A program made the translations under genes and the position numbers. Positions 27,956 to 37,225 of a stretch of DNA of 64,000 nucleotides are shown in pieces. Position 1 is the stretch's first letter. Each line of letters starts with the position of its first letter. Source of the stretch: Xanthomonas sp. 3793 (GTDB lineage: Bacteria; Pseudomonadota; Gammaproteobacteria; Xanthomonadales; Xanthomonadaceae); the NCBI RefSeq assembly GCF_024806835.1, contig NZ_JANTYU010000004.1, positions 248,001 through 312,000 of the forward strand, read 5' to 3'. The notes beneath the pieces were generated by a model, which saw nothing but the letters and a program-made list of their open reading frames with translations, was not told the DNA's origin and ran no database searches.

Positions 27956-30601
27956 ATGTATGCCTCGCAACGCCGCCGCCTGCTGCTCACCCTGGTCATC
28001 GTGCTGGGCGGGATGGTCGTGGCCATGCTGGCAGCCGGACACTTCGTCGAACAGAACGCCTTGCGCGAGGAAAGCGCCACTGTGCGCCGGCAGCTGCGTC
28101 TGTACGCGCAGGCGCTGCAACAACGCATCGACCGCTATCGCACCCTGCCGCAGATCCTGGCGCTGGACCCGGAACTGCGCGCGGCGGTCGCCGGCCCGCT
28201 GTCGCCCGCACACGTGCAGCAACTCAATCGCAAGCTCGAACTTGCCAACAACGTCACCCAATCGTCCACGCTGACGCTGATCGACCGCAGCGGCATTGCG
28301 CTGGCGGCCAGCAACTGGCGCGCGGTGCGCAGCAATGTCGGGGTGGATTACGCTTTCCGCCCGTATTACCAGCAGGCGCTGGCCACCGGTAGCGGCAGTT
28401 TTTACGGCATCGGCATGACCACCAGCGAACCGGGCTACTTCCTGTCGCAGGCCATCGTCGACGCTGACGGCCAGGTGCAGGGCGTGGTGGTGATCAAGAT
28501 CGCGCTGGCCGCACTGGAGCGCGAATGGCTGCAGACCCCGGATATCGTGCTGGCCTCCGATGCGCATGGCGTGGTGTTTCTGGCCAGCCGCGCCAGCTGG
28601 CGCTACCGCATGCTGGCGCCACTCACCCCGCGCGATCGCAGCGAGTTGCAGAGCACCCGCCAGTACGCCAATCAAGGACTGCTGCCGCTGCGTCGGCGGT
28701 TGATCGAGCAGACCGGCAACGGCGGTGTACTGGCCGAGGTGCGCGACCCGCCACTGGCCGCGCCAGTGCTGTGGCAGACGCTGGAAGTCCCCGAAAGCGG
28801 CTGGCGCCTGCATCTGCTGCACGACACCCGCGCCAGCGCCGCTGCCGGGCGCGCTGCGGCCATTGCCGCTGCCGGTGCCTGGCTGGCGTTGGCGCTGCTG
28901 TGGTTGTTCGTGCAGCAGCGTCGGCGGCTGTCGGCGCTGCGTCAGCGCAGCCGGCATGAGCTGGAAACCCTGCTGCAGCAACACGCCGAAGAACTGCGCA
29001 CCGCTCAGGACGGTGTCGTCACGGCCGCGCAGCAGTCCAACGCCGGCCTGAGCCGCAGCCTGGAACATCTGCCGCAGGGCGTGGTGGTGATCGACGAGGC
29101 ACTCAATCTGGTGGCGTGGAATTCGCGCTACGTGGAGCTGTTCCGCTTCCCACCGGAGTTGCTCAAGATCGGCCGCCCGATCGAAGACCTGTTCCGCTTC
29201 AATGCCCGCCGCGGCCTGCTGGGGCCGGGACCGATCGAGGCGGCCATCGAGCGACGGCTCAATCACCTGCGCAGCGGCAAGCCGCATATGCGCGAAAGCG
29301 AAAAGGAAGACGGCACGGTGCTGGAGATCCGTGGCAACCCGCTGCCCGATGGCGGGTTCGTCACCAGCTACGCTGACATCACCAGCTACAAGAACGCCGC
29401 GCGCGAACTGCGCTCGCTGGCCGATGCGCTGGAGCATCGCGTGGCCGAGCGCACCCGTGATCTGGCCGCCGCCAAGCGCGAGGCCGAAAGCGCCAACCGC
29501 TACAAGACCCGCTTTGTCGCCTCGGCAGTCCACGACCTGCTGCAGCCGCTCAACGCCGCGCGCATGTTCGTGTCGGTGTTGCGCGGGCAGGTGCGTGAGC
29601 CCGGCAGTGCACGCGTGGTCGACAACATCGACGGCGCCCTCGCCGCGCAGGACGCCATCCTCAACAGCCTGCTGGACATCTCGCGCCTGGAAGCGGGCAG
29701 CCTCAAAACCCAGGTGCGCGATTTCGCCATCGCCCCGCTGCTGGAAACACTGGCACGCGAGTTCGGCATCCTCGCCGAAGACCGCGGCCTGGTGCTGGAG
29801 TGGGTGCCGACATCGGCGGTGGTGCTGAGCGACGAAACCCTGCTGCGCCGCATCCTGCAGAATTTCCTGTCCAACGCGATCCGTTACACCCCGCGCGGGC
29901 GTGTGCTGATCGGTTGCCGTCGGCGCGGCGGCTGGTTGCGCATCGAAGTGCACGACCAGGGTCCCGGCATTCCAGACGCCTTGCAGCACGAAATCTTCGA
30001 AGAATTCCGCCGCCTGGACGATGGTGTGGCCAACGACCGCGGCGCCGGGCTGGGGCTGGCGATCGTCGAACGCATCGGCCGCCTGCTGGGGCACCGCATC
30101 GGCCTGCGTTCAACACTGGGCAGCGGCAGCGTGTTTTCGGTCAGCGTGCCGGTGGGCGAACGCGCCGCCATCGCCACGCGGTTGCCGCCTCCCACCGCCA
30201 CCACCGAACACGGCAACGACCCCATCCTGCACGGTTGCCGGGTGTGGTGCGTGGACGACGACCCGCGTGTCTGCGAGGCCACCCGTGCCCTGCTGGAACG
30301 CTGGGAATGCCGCGTGGATTTTTCCGGCGGCCCGGACGAAGCGCTTGCCGGCGCAGGCGCCGACGACGCGCCGGAACTGCTGCTGCTGGATGTGCGCATG
30401 GGTGCGCACTACGGCCCCATGTTGCTGCCGCAGCTGGTGGAACGCTGGCAGCGCGAACCGCGCGTCATCCTGGTCACCGCCGAACCCGACCCGGCCCTGC
30501 GCGAACATGCGCTCGACCTGGGCTGGGGGTTCCTGGCCAAGCCGGTGCGGCCACCGGCCCTGCGTGCGTTGATGACGCAGATGTTGTTGCGACGTGGGTG
30601 A
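27956..30601 (+). CDS. Hybrid sensor histidine kinase/response regulator (DctS/NahK-like)
   Basis: An 881-residue inner-membrane sensor. TM1 is at about 8-28. A periplasmic cache-like sensor domain spans 30-295. TM2 is at about 300-320 (IAAAGAWLALALLWLFVQQ). A cytosolic PAS domain spans about 365-480, then a coiled coil. The H-box ASAVHDLLQPLNAARMF holds phosphoacceptor His526. ATPase motifs are NFLSNAIRYTP, DQGPGI and GAGLGLAIV. The C-terminal receiver has acidic VDDDP (about 766-770), Asp812 in LLLLDVRMG and Lys in AKPVRP. ATG 27956 gives a proper first helix. Cache domains of this type often bind C4-dicarboxylates, which fits dctA and the porin upstream. No DNA-binding partner is adjacent. 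Confidence 0.92.
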   Translation: MYASQRRRLLLTLVIVLGGMVVAMLAAGHFVEQNALREESATVRRQLRLYAQALQQRIDRYRTLPQILALDPELRAAVAGPLSPAHVQQLNRKLELANNVTQSSTLTLIDRSGIALAASNWRAVRSNVGVDYAFRPYYQQALATGSGSFYGIGMTTSEPGYFLSQAIVDADGQVQGVVVIKIALAALEREWLQTPDIVLASDAHGVVFLASRASWRYRMLAPLTPRDRSELQSTRQYANQGLLPLRRRLIEQTGNGGVLAEVRDPPLAAPVLWQTLEVPESGWRLHLLHDTRASAAAGRAAAIAAAGAWLALALLWLFVQQRRRLSALRQRSRHELETLLQQHAEELRTAQDGVVTAAQQSNAGLSRSLEHLPQGVVVIDEALNLVAWNSRYVELFRFPPELLKIGRPIEDLFRFNARRGLLGPGPIEAAIERRLNHLRSGKPHMRESEKEDGTVLEIRGNPLPDGGFVTSYADITSYKNAARELRSLADALEHRVAERTRDLAAAKREAESANRYKTRFVASAVHDLLQPLNAARMFVSVLRGQVREPGSARVVDNIDGALAAQDAILNSLLDISRLEAGSLKTQVRDFAIAPLLETLAREFGILAEDRGLVLEWVPTSAVVLSDETLLRRILQNFLSNAIRYTPRGRVLIGCRRRGGWLRIEVHDQGPGIPDALQHEIFEEFRRLDDGVANDRGAGLGLAIVERIGRLLGHRIGLRSTLGSGSVFSVSVPVGERAAIATRLPPPTATTEHGNDPILHGCRVWCVDDDPRVCEATRALLERWECRVDFSGGPDEALAGAGADDAPELLLLDVRMGAHYGPMLLPQLVERWQREPRVILVTAEPDPALREHALDLGWGFLAKPVRPPALRALMTQMLLRRG

Positions 30602-30892
30602 GCTGCGCAGTCAGCCGTCTCGACAAACAGGTGAAGCCTGTGCGCCGGGCGTAGCTGATCACCGCTGAAAGGCCGCACCTGCCGCGCCACAGCATGCGTG
30701 TTGTGCAGCGATTCCTGGCGCTGCACGTTGTGGGCCGAGCGTCGCCGGATCGTTTCAGCGTACCGAAGTGCGCGCCGTTCCAGGCCTGCCTTCGCGATGG
30801 CGCTACAGTGCTTGCGCGTGGGTGGCTGCTCGCATCTCCATCGTGCATCCCTCAGCTGCCGGTTGTTCTCCCCCCAGGACATTGGAGCCCCC

Positions 30893-31729
30893 ATGTTCAG
30901 GCCTGCCGCCATGATGTTGACCGCGTTGCTTGCCGCAGGCTGCGCGGCGGATCTGCCCGTGCACGCGTCCACGCCATCGGCGACCGTGCCGCCCTCCGGC
31001 CCGGTGCGCGCGGACATGGACCCATACACGCTGCAGACCCTGGACCGCGTGCTGCACCAGGCATCCACGCATCGCGGCGTGAGTCAGGGGCATCTGATCA
31101 AGCTGATCTCGGCGGAATTTCTCGACACCCCGTATCAGGCCAACATGCTGCAGGGCTCGGCCACCGTGCCGGAGCGGCTGATCATCGACTTCAGGGGCCT
31201 GGATTGCTTCACCTATCTGGACTATGTCGAAGCGGCGCGCCACGCCCATTCGCAGCAGGACTTCGTCGATCGCGTGATCCTCACCCGCTACGTCGATGGC
31301 GTCATCGGCTTCACCTCGCGCAAGCACTTCTTTTCGGACTGGGTCGCACGTCCCTACCCGCTTGCCGACGACATCACCGCAACGCTCGGCCCCAGGGCCG
31401 TGCGCGTGGACAAGACGCTCAATCTCAAAGCCGACGGCAGCAGCTATCTGCCCGGATTGCCGCTGGTGCAGCGGACCATCACCTACATCCCCGCCACCGA
31501 TGTGGACAGCACTATCGTCCGGCAACTGCGCACCGGCGACTATGTGGGCAGGTACTCGCCGGCGCCCGGGCTGGATGTCAGCCATGTCGGCATCTTCGTC
31601 ATGACCGACCGGGGCCCGGTGTTGCGCAATGCCTCATCGCGCCCGGAAAACGAAAAGGTCGTGGACTCGCCGTTCATGGAGTACGTCGCCCGCACGCAGG
31701 GCATCGTGGTCTACCGGCCCAGGCCCTGA
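30893..31729 (+). CDS. DUF1460 lipoprotein, N-acetylmuramoyl-L-alanine amidase-like
   Basis: A 278-residue envelope protein. ATG 30893 has GGAG 5 bases upstream and opens a lipoprotein signal (MMLTALLAAGC lipobox). The body is the DUF1460 fold of the NlpC/P60 papain-like superfamily. The presumed nucleophile is in LDCFTYLDYVE and the catalytic His in LDVSHVGIFVM. Members cleave or recycle peptidoglycan peptides, but the exact bond here is unknown. A TonB-dependent receptor follows after a 345-bp gap with its own Fur-like site, so the two are probably not cotranscribed. Confidence 0.85.
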   Translation: MFRPAAMMLTALLAAGCAADLPVHASTPSATVPPSGPVRADMDPYTLQTLDRVLHQASTHRGVSQGHLIKLISAEFLDTPYQANMLQGSATVPERLIIDFRGLDCFTYLDYVEAARHAHSQQDFVDRVILTRYVDGVIGFTSRKHFFSDWVARPYPLADDITATLGPRAVRVDKTLNLKADGSSYLPGLPLVQRTITYIPATDVDSTIVRQLRTGDYVGRYSPAPGLDVSHVGIFVMTDRGPVLRNASSRPENEKVVDSPFMEYVARTQGIVVYRPRP

Positions 31730-32074
31730 CATCGGTTGTGGTGCGCACAACAGCCGTTCTGGCGGCGATCGTCGTTTCAATCTGATCCGCACGGTAAGCG
31801 CATGGTCGGAACCGCCTTGCGTCAGTGGGAGTGGACAAGCAGCAGCGCCATCGCCTACTCCAGCGCGCGCCGCCAACGCAGCGCGCAGATCTGCAAATCG
31901 CCGCTCAGCGATTGCATGGAAGTCGGCGCGATGCCCGCGCGCACATCCAGCCGGCAGTGTGCGGTCGCCGGACGACGGCACCTGCTAGAATATCGAGAAC
32001 GATTCCCATTTGACTTTCACTTTGCGTCGCGGAGCATGTCGCGTGCTCCGTCGGCGCCTTGGAGTTCTTACTCG
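31730..32074. other. Upstream region of siderophore receptor
   Basis: About 345 bases without a gene. It holds the Fur-box-like site (31991-32012) overlapping a possible -10 TAGAAT at 31985-31990. Nothing else stands out. Confidence 0.55.
31991..32012. promoter_or_regulatory. Fur-box-like operator
   Basis: TATCGAGAACGATTCCCATT resembles the bacterial Fur box (AATGAGAAT-like inverted units): GAGAA and TTCCC face each other around CGA, with flanking AT-rich bases. It is 63 bases before a siderophore-receptor start codon and overlaps a TAGAAT -10 candidate, so iron-replete repression is expected. Confidence 0.65.
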
Positions 32075-34195
32075 ATGAAGCTTTCCGCCCATGGATCGGC
32101 CGGCATGCCGTTCGTTGCCACCCTTTGCCTGTTCGCCTCCGCAACCGCGTCCGCCCAATCGGACGTCACCGACACACTGGACACCGTGGTGGTGGCCGCC
32201 TCGCGCTCCAACATGACCGTGGCCGAGTCGCCGCAGACGGTGTTGATCATCGACAAGGCGCAGATCCAGCAGCAGCTGACGATCTCCAGCAATTCCTCCG
32301 ACGTGCTCGCCAACCTGATTCCCTCGTACACGCCCAGCCGCGGCAAGATGAACGGTAGCGGCGAAACCCTGCGCGGGCGCACGCCATTGATCCTGATCGA
32401 CGGCGTGCCGCAGTCCAACCCGATCCGTCCCACCGGGCGCGAGGCGCACACCATCGACTATGCGATGGTCGAGCGCATCGAAGTGATCCAGGGCGCCAAC
32501 GCGATCAACGGGCTGGGCGCCACCGGCGGCACCATCAACATCATCACCCGGCGCCCGCAGGACGGCTCGCTCAACCAGCACATCGACATGCAGGCCACCG
32601 CGCCCACGTCCGAGACGCGCGCGGAAACCACCAGCGCCGAGACCCGCTACCGCGTGGACGGCCGCTCGGACAAGCTCGATTACCTGTTCTCGGCCAGCTA
32701 CAGCGACCAGGGCCTGTATGTGGATGGAGAAGGCCGGCCGATCGGCGCCGACAACACCCAGGGCGACCTGATGACGTCCAAGAGCTACGACGTGCTGGCC
32801 AAGCTCGGCTACGCGCTCACCGACACGCAGCGCCTGAGCGTCAGCGTCAACCGCTACCGCATCAAGAACGACAACGACTACATCGGCATCCCCGGCAACC
32901 GTGCGCAAGGCCTGCCCACCACCTCGGTGCGCGGCACCCCGCAGGGCACCGCGCCGTGGAACGACGTGCTGACCTCCAGCCTGTCCTACACCCATGACGA
33001 TCTGGCCGGCATGCAGCTGAGCGCGATGGTGTTCAACCAGGAATTCGAAGGGCTGTTCGGCGCCGACAACTCGTCCACGTTTCAGGACCCGCGCATCGCA
33101 CCGGTCGGCACGCTGTACGACCAATCGCGTTCGGTCGCTTCCAAGTGGGGCAGCAAGATCAGCCTGACCAGGGACGACCTGCTCGACAACCGGCTCAAGC
33201 TCACCGGCGGCGTCGACCTGCTGGCCGACACCGGCAAGCAGGATCTGTACGGCACCGGGCGTACCTATGTGCCCGAATCGGACTACCGCAATCTGTCGCT
33301 GTTCGTACAGGGCGAATACAAGCTGCTGCCCACGCTGACCCTGCACGCCGGCGTGCGCCGCGAAGAAGCCAAGTTGAAGATCGACAGTTATCAGACGCTG
33401 TGGCGCTACAACCGGGTCGCTGTGGAAGGCGGCACACTCGACTTCAACCAGACCCTCTACAACGCCGGCCTGGTCTACACGCCGCTCGAAGGTGTGAGCT
33501 TTTTCACCAGCTATTCCGAAGGCTTCGGCATGCCGGACGTGGGCCGCGTGCTGCGCGCGATCAATACCCCGGGCACGCGCGTGGCCAGCCTGAGCACGCT
33601 GGAGCCCATCCTGACCAAGAGCATGGAAGCGGGCACCCGCCTCACGCGTGGCGCCTTCGATGCGGACCTGAGCTACTTCCAATCCAACTCGGATCTGGGC
33701 ACGCGCGTGGTGCCGATCAACGGCGCCTTCATGATGAGCCGGGAAAAGACCCGCGTGCAGGGCGTGGACGCCAGCCTGGGGTATCGCCTGGATGCGGCGC
33801 ATCGGCTGCGCCTGTCCTACGCCTACACCCGCGGCCGCTACGACAGCGATAACGACGGGCAGCTGGACGCGCGCCTGGACGGGCTCAACGTGGCGCCCAA
33901 CCGGGTGATCGCCTCGTGGTCGGCGCAGTGGACGCCCAAGCTCTCCTCGTTCGTGCAGGCCCAGCATGCCTTCAGCCAATCCTTCGACGAGGCCGACAAG
34001 CGCTTCAGCGGCTACACGCTGGTGGATGCGACGTTCAATTACGCGTTGCCGCGTGGCGCAGTGCGCATGGGTGTCTCCAACCTGTTCGACAAGCAGTACA
34101 TCACCTACTACTCGCAATCGGCCCTGGTCGAGCCGCTGCGCTACTTCGCCGGGCGCGGCCGCACGTTTACGCTGGGTTACTCGCTGGATTTTTGA
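32075..34195 (+). CDS. TonB-dependent siderophore receptor
   Basis: A 706-residue outer-membrane transporter. ATG 32075 (MKLSAHGSAGMPFVATLCLF) opens a signal peptide ending at ASAQ. A TonB-box-like DTVVVAAS is followed by the plug domain (PQTVLIIDKAQIQQQL, GETLRGRTPLILIDGVPQS, GANAINGLGATGGTINIITR) and a 22-strand barrel ending in Phe (TLGYSLDF), with the typical VSNLFDKQYITYYSQ segment. Resemblance is to hydroxamate/citrate-type siderophore receptors, but the ligand cannot be assigned. The Fur-like box just upstream indicates iron control. Confidence 0.92.
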   Translation: MKLSAHGSAGMPFVATLCLFASATASAQSDVTDTLDTVVVAASRSNMTVAESPQTVLIIDKAQIQQQLTISSNSSDVLANLIPSYTPSRGKMNGSGETLRGRTPLILIDGVPQSNPIRPTGREAHTIDYAMVERIEVIQGANAINGLGATGGTINIITRRPQDGSLNQHIDMQATAPTSETRAETTSAETRYRVDGRSDKLDYLFSASYSDQGLYVDGEGRPIGADNTQGDLMTSKSYDVLAKLGYALTDTQRLSVSVNRYRIKNDNDYIGIPGNRAQGLPTTSVRGTPQGTAPWNDVLTSSLSYTHDDLAGMQLSAMVFNQEFEGLFGADNSSTFQDPRIAPVGTLYDQSRSVASKWGSKISLTRDDLLDNRLKLTGGVDLLADTGKQDLYGTGRTYVPESDYRNLSLFVQGEYKLLPTLTLHAGVRREEAKLKIDSYQTLWRYNRVAVEGGTLDFNQTLYNAGLVYTPLEGVSFFTSYSEGFGMPDVGRVLRAINTPGTRVASLSTLEPILTKSMEAGTRLTRGAFDADLSYFQSNSDLGTRVVPINGAFMMSREKTRVQGVDASLGYRLDAAHRLRLSYAYTRGRYDSDNDGQLDARLDGLNVAPNRVIASWSAQWTPKLSSFVQAQHAFSQSFDEADKRFSGYTLVDATFNYALPRGAVRMGVSNLFDKQYITYYSQSALVEPLRYFAGRGRTFTLGYSLDF

Positions 34196-35046
34196 TGGCA
34201 TTGCGTGATTGTCGGTAGCGTGCGCACGCTACACCCGCGTAGGCGTGCTGCTGCGCTTGGATACCGCTGTGGACCTTGTGCAGACGTACTTGCGGCGTGT
34301 CAGGTAGAGGTGGGCGGGGAGCGGGAGCGCTATCGCTCGGCGACCGATGCATCGAGAGCGTTCAATCAGCCCACGATGATAGAAATGTCGATTCGTAGCG
34401 TCGTTTAGATGCGATAAAAGCTTGGTAGTCGAGCGCGCGGTGCCCTCGCCGCTCGCGGGACACCGCACCAGAAAGTTCGCCAGCTGCTTTATTGAAAGCC
34501 TGCCCGCCTGCCGTTTGCCTTGGCTTGAGAAGCTGCTCGGACACGCCGTTATTCAACCAACGCACGTCATGTCCTGCCTGCAATCATGCACACCGACCAT
34601 CTCGACTGATCCTTGTCCGCCCACCGTCGCGCGACCTGACGCGGCATGGATGCCGCGTCAGAGCTGACAGGGACGTACTTGCAGCGTGTCCCGTGAGGTT
34701 GGCCGGGCAAGGGCACTGCAGCGACGACGCAGATCCTGGCGCTCTGGTCGCTCACTCGCCGACCCAGAAGGGCGCACCGTTGTCTCTGATACTCGCGCCC
34801 ACTGCGGGGGCCGTGCGACCACCGCGTGCGTGTTCCTTGGCGCCTTGCAATCGACGTGGCACGCCCACGCACCTCGAACCGAATGCTGCAATGCATGCAA
34901 GCCACTGCTACGGCGGCGTGACGATGCTGCGTGGACGATTCGGACGATCAGGCAAGGATGCCGGATAACCAGGCTCACGCTGACTCCACTGCACGCGGCA
35001 CAGTGCATCGCAAGACGCACGACGCCACTATCTGGAGAACCCAAGC
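34196..35046. other. Gene-free, repeat-rich spacer
   Basis: About 850 bases. From 34399 to about 34740 it is a copy of the composite repeat mosaic that also occurs at 60606-60845. The rest (34196-34398 and 34740-35046) shows no credible gene or signal except a weak GGAG before the aldo/keto reductase start. Confidence 0.65.
34399..34740 (+). repeat. Composite repeat mosaic, long copy with palindrome A5
   Basis: It begins CGTCGTTTAGATGC and continues through GCGGTGCCCTCGCCGCTCGC, CACCGCACCAGA, CTGCTTTATTGAA and CACCGACCATCTCGAC tracts into palindrome A5 (34609-34714). A5 has core CTGACGCGGC/GCCGCGTCAG and outer arms CCTTGTCCGCC and GGCCGGGCAAGG. The order of tracts matches 60606-60845 and the minus strand of 12478-12650. 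Confidence 0.82.
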
Positions 35047-36117
35047 ATGAGTCAGACACTTTCGCTGGACCACTACCGCCTGCTCGGCCGCTCCGGGCTG
35101 CGCGTCTCGCCGCTGTCGCTGGGCACCATGACCTTCGGCGAGGAATGGGGCTGGGGCGCGGATGCGGGCGAAGCCAAGCGCATCTTCGACGCGTATGCAG
35201 ACCGCGGCGGCAACTTCATCGACACTGCGGTCAATTACACCAACGGCGGCGCCGAGCGTATCGTCGGCAGCCTGATCAAGCCGCATCGCGAGCGCTTTGT
35301 GGTGGCGACCAAATTCACCATGGCGCGCGATGCGCACAACATCAACTCCGGCGGCAATCATCGTCTGAACCTGATCCGTTCGGTGGAGACCAGCCTGCAG
35401 CAACTGGACACCGATCGCATCGATCTGCTGTATCTGCATGCCTGGGACTTCACGACCTCGCCGGACGAAGTGATGCGCGGGCTGGAGCATCTGGTGCAAT
35501 CGGGCAAGGTGCTGTACATCGGCATCTGCAACACGCCGGCCTGGCGCGTGGCGCAGCTGCAGACGCTTGCCGATCTGCGTGGCTGGTCGCCATTGGTCGC
35601 GCTGCAGATCGAATACAGCCTGGTCGAACGCACCGTCGAACACGAGTTGCTCCCGATGGCGCGCGAGCTGGGCCTGGGCGTGTTGCCGTGGTCGCCGCTG
35701 GGCGGCGGCATCCTGACCGGCAAGTACAGCCGCGCGGATCTGTCCGACGACAACGCGGCGGACGTATCCACCAGCCGCAAGGGCGTGATCGCCTCGACCG
35801 GGCATCTCAACGCGCGCTCGCTGGAGATCGCCGATGTGGTCGGTGCGGTGGCCGACGAGCTGGGCGCCTCGCGTTCGCAAGTGGCGCTTGCCTGGACCTT
35901 GCGCAATCCGGCGGTGGTCTCGCCGCTGATGGGTGCACGCACGCTGCAACAGGCCGAGGACAACTTCGGTGCGCTGGAGGTCGAGTTCAGCGACGACCAG
36001 CTGGCGCGCCTGGATCAGGTCAGCGGCCTGTCGCCGATCTTCCCGGAGCGCTTCATCGGGCGGCCGATGGCGCAGCAGCTGATCTATGGCACGCACGCGC
36101 TGCAGCTGCGCCACTGA
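35047..36117 (+). CDS. Aldo/keto reductase
   Basis: A 356-residue NADPH-dependent oxidoreductase with an (alpha/beta)8 barrel. The family start LGRSGLRVSPLSLGTMTFGE is present. The catalytic tetrad is visible as Asp in FIDTAVNY, the Tyr there, Lys in VVATKFTM and His in LLYLHAWD. The C-terminal cofactor segment is NPAVVSPLMGARTLQQAEDN. It leads a four-gene set on one strand: an NTF2-like protein 16 bp later, an Atu4866-like protein overlapping that, and an SDR 168 bp further. The substrate is unknown. Confidence 0.94.
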   Translation: MSQTLSLDHYRLLGRSGLRVSPLSLGTMTFGEEWGWGADAGEAKRIFDAYADRGGNFIDTAVNYTNGGAERIVGSLIKPHRERFVVATKFTMARDAHNINSGGNHRLNLIRSVETSLQQLDTDRIDLLYLHAWDFTTSPDEVMRGLEHLVQSGKVLYIGICNTPAWRVAQLQTLADLRGWSPLVALQIEYSLVERTVEHELLPMARELGLGVLPWSPLGGGILTGKYSRADLSDDNAADVSTSRKGVIASTGHLNARSLEIADVVGAVADELGASRSQVALAWTLRNPAVVSPLMGARTLQQAEDNFGALEVEFSDDQLARLDQVSGLSPIFPERFIGRPMAQQLIYGTHALQLRH

Positions 36118-36133
36118 GACCGGGGGTGACCTC

Positions 36134-36673
36134 ATGAGCAGACCTTCCACCTTCGCTGCGGCATTGTTGATCGCGGCCGCGTGCATCGCCGGTGCCGGGC
36201 CGATCGCCCCGGCGGCCGCAACCGAGCGCTGTGTCGACCAGGCGCTGCAGCCGTGCAACAAGCGCATCGTCGATGCAGCGTTTGCACGCTGGGAAGCCGG
36301 CGGCAGCAACCTCTTCGAGGAGCTGCTGGCGCCGGAGGTGGCCTGGACCATCCACGGCTCCGGCCCGAGCGCCGGCACCCTCCACGGTCGCGCTGCGCTG
36401 ATCGAACGGGCCGTGCGCCCGCTGACCGAGCGCCTGTCCTCGCCGCTGCGTCCTGTGCAACGGCGGCTGTGGGCCGACGGCGACCACGTCATCGTGCAAT
36501 GGGACGGCGCCGCCGACCTGGCGGACGGCGGAAGCTACCGCAATCGCTACGTGTGGATCCTGCGCATGCAGGGCGGCAAGGCGGTGGAAGTGGATGCATT
36601 CCTGGATCTTGCCGCGTACGACGCCGTGCTGCAGCGCCCCTCCGCCCAACTCAGACGCAGGACACACCGATGA
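36134..36673 (+). CDS. Exported NTF2-like (SnoaL-type) protein
   Basis: A 179-residue protein. ATG 36134 opens a signal peptide (AALLIAAACIAGAGPIAPAAA). The mature part has the cone-shaped NTF2-like pattern: a helix with AAFARWEAGGSNLFEELLAP, then VAWTIHGSGPSAGTLHGRAA and two closing strands (VIVQWDGAADLADGGSYRN, YVWILRMQGGKAVEVDAFLD). Such proteins bind or isomerise small molecules, and many only bind. Its stop codon overlaps the next start (ATGA), indicating translational coupling to the Atu4866-like gene. Confidence 0.85.
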   Translation: MSRPSTFAAALLIAAACIAGAGPIAPAAATERCVDQALQPCNKRIVDAAFARWEAGGSNLFEELLAPEVAWTIHGSGPSAGTLHGRAALIERAVRPLTERLSSPLRPVQRRLWADGDHVIVQWDGAADLADGGSYRNRYVWILRMQGGKAVEVDAFLDLAAYDAVLQRPSAQLRRRTHR

Positions 36674-37056
36674 CCGATACGCGCATGAGCATCGCAGTCG
36701 CCATGGCGCTTGGCGCCGGCGCAGCCGGCGCCTGCAATGCCGCTGCCATGGCCGCCACTGCACCGCCCGCAACACCGACACGCACGTCCTTGCCGGAGCC
36801 AACCCCCATGCAGACACACCCCTACGTCGGCATGTGGGTCACCGGTGATGGCAGGATCCGCCAGACCCTGTTGGCCAACGGTCGCTACGACGAGGCACGC
36901 GATGCACGCCGAAGCGCCTACCAGGGCCGTTACGACGTTACGGGTTCCACGATCCCCTATTGGGATGACAGCGGATTCACCGCCGATGGCCAGTTCGTCA
37001 CCCAGGACGAACTGCATCACGGCGGCATGATCTTGCATCGCCAACGGCAGGACTGA
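36670..37056 (+). CDS. Atu4866-domain protein
   Basis: A 128-residue protein whose C-terminal 80 residues match the Atu4866 family (named from Agrobacterium, function unknown): YVGMWVTGDGRIRQTLLANG, RYDEARDARRSAYQGRYDVT and YWDDSGFTADGQFVTQDELH. The N terminus is Ala-rich and may be a poor signal peptide or a linker. ATG 36670 overlaps the NTF2-like stop; an internal ATG at about codon 47 (MQTHPYVGMW) would give just the domain. The domain is a small beta-barrel, possibly ligand binding. The shared operon with two oxidoreductases suggests a common small-molecule pathway. Confidence 0.85.
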   Translation: MTDTRMSIAVAMALGAGAAGACNAAAMAATAPPATPTRTSLPEPTPMQTHPYVGMWVTGDGRIRQTLLANGRYDEARDARRSAYQGRYDVTGSTIPYWDDSGFTADGQFVTQDELHHGGMILHRQRQD

Positions 37057-37225
37057 GCCTCCAGCGCATCCTCGCAATCGGCTACACGGTCGGCCAATCC
37101 AGTGCTGCGCCGCCGCTGGCGCACGCGCTGCGCGGCGATGCGGGCTGCAATGAGCCCAGCTGCGTCGACGCAGCGGCATCCTCGCGATCGCCGCTTGCAA
37201 CTATCCACCTCAGCAAGGAGACACC

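Noticed and set aside
27881..30094. 737-codon antisense frame opposite the hybrid kinase
   Set aside because: Shadow frame; kinase and receiver motifs are on the plus strand.
31985..34201. 738-codon antisense frame opposite the first siderophore receptor
   Set aside because: Shadow frame. The plus-strand gene has signal peptide, plug, barrel and a terminal Phe.
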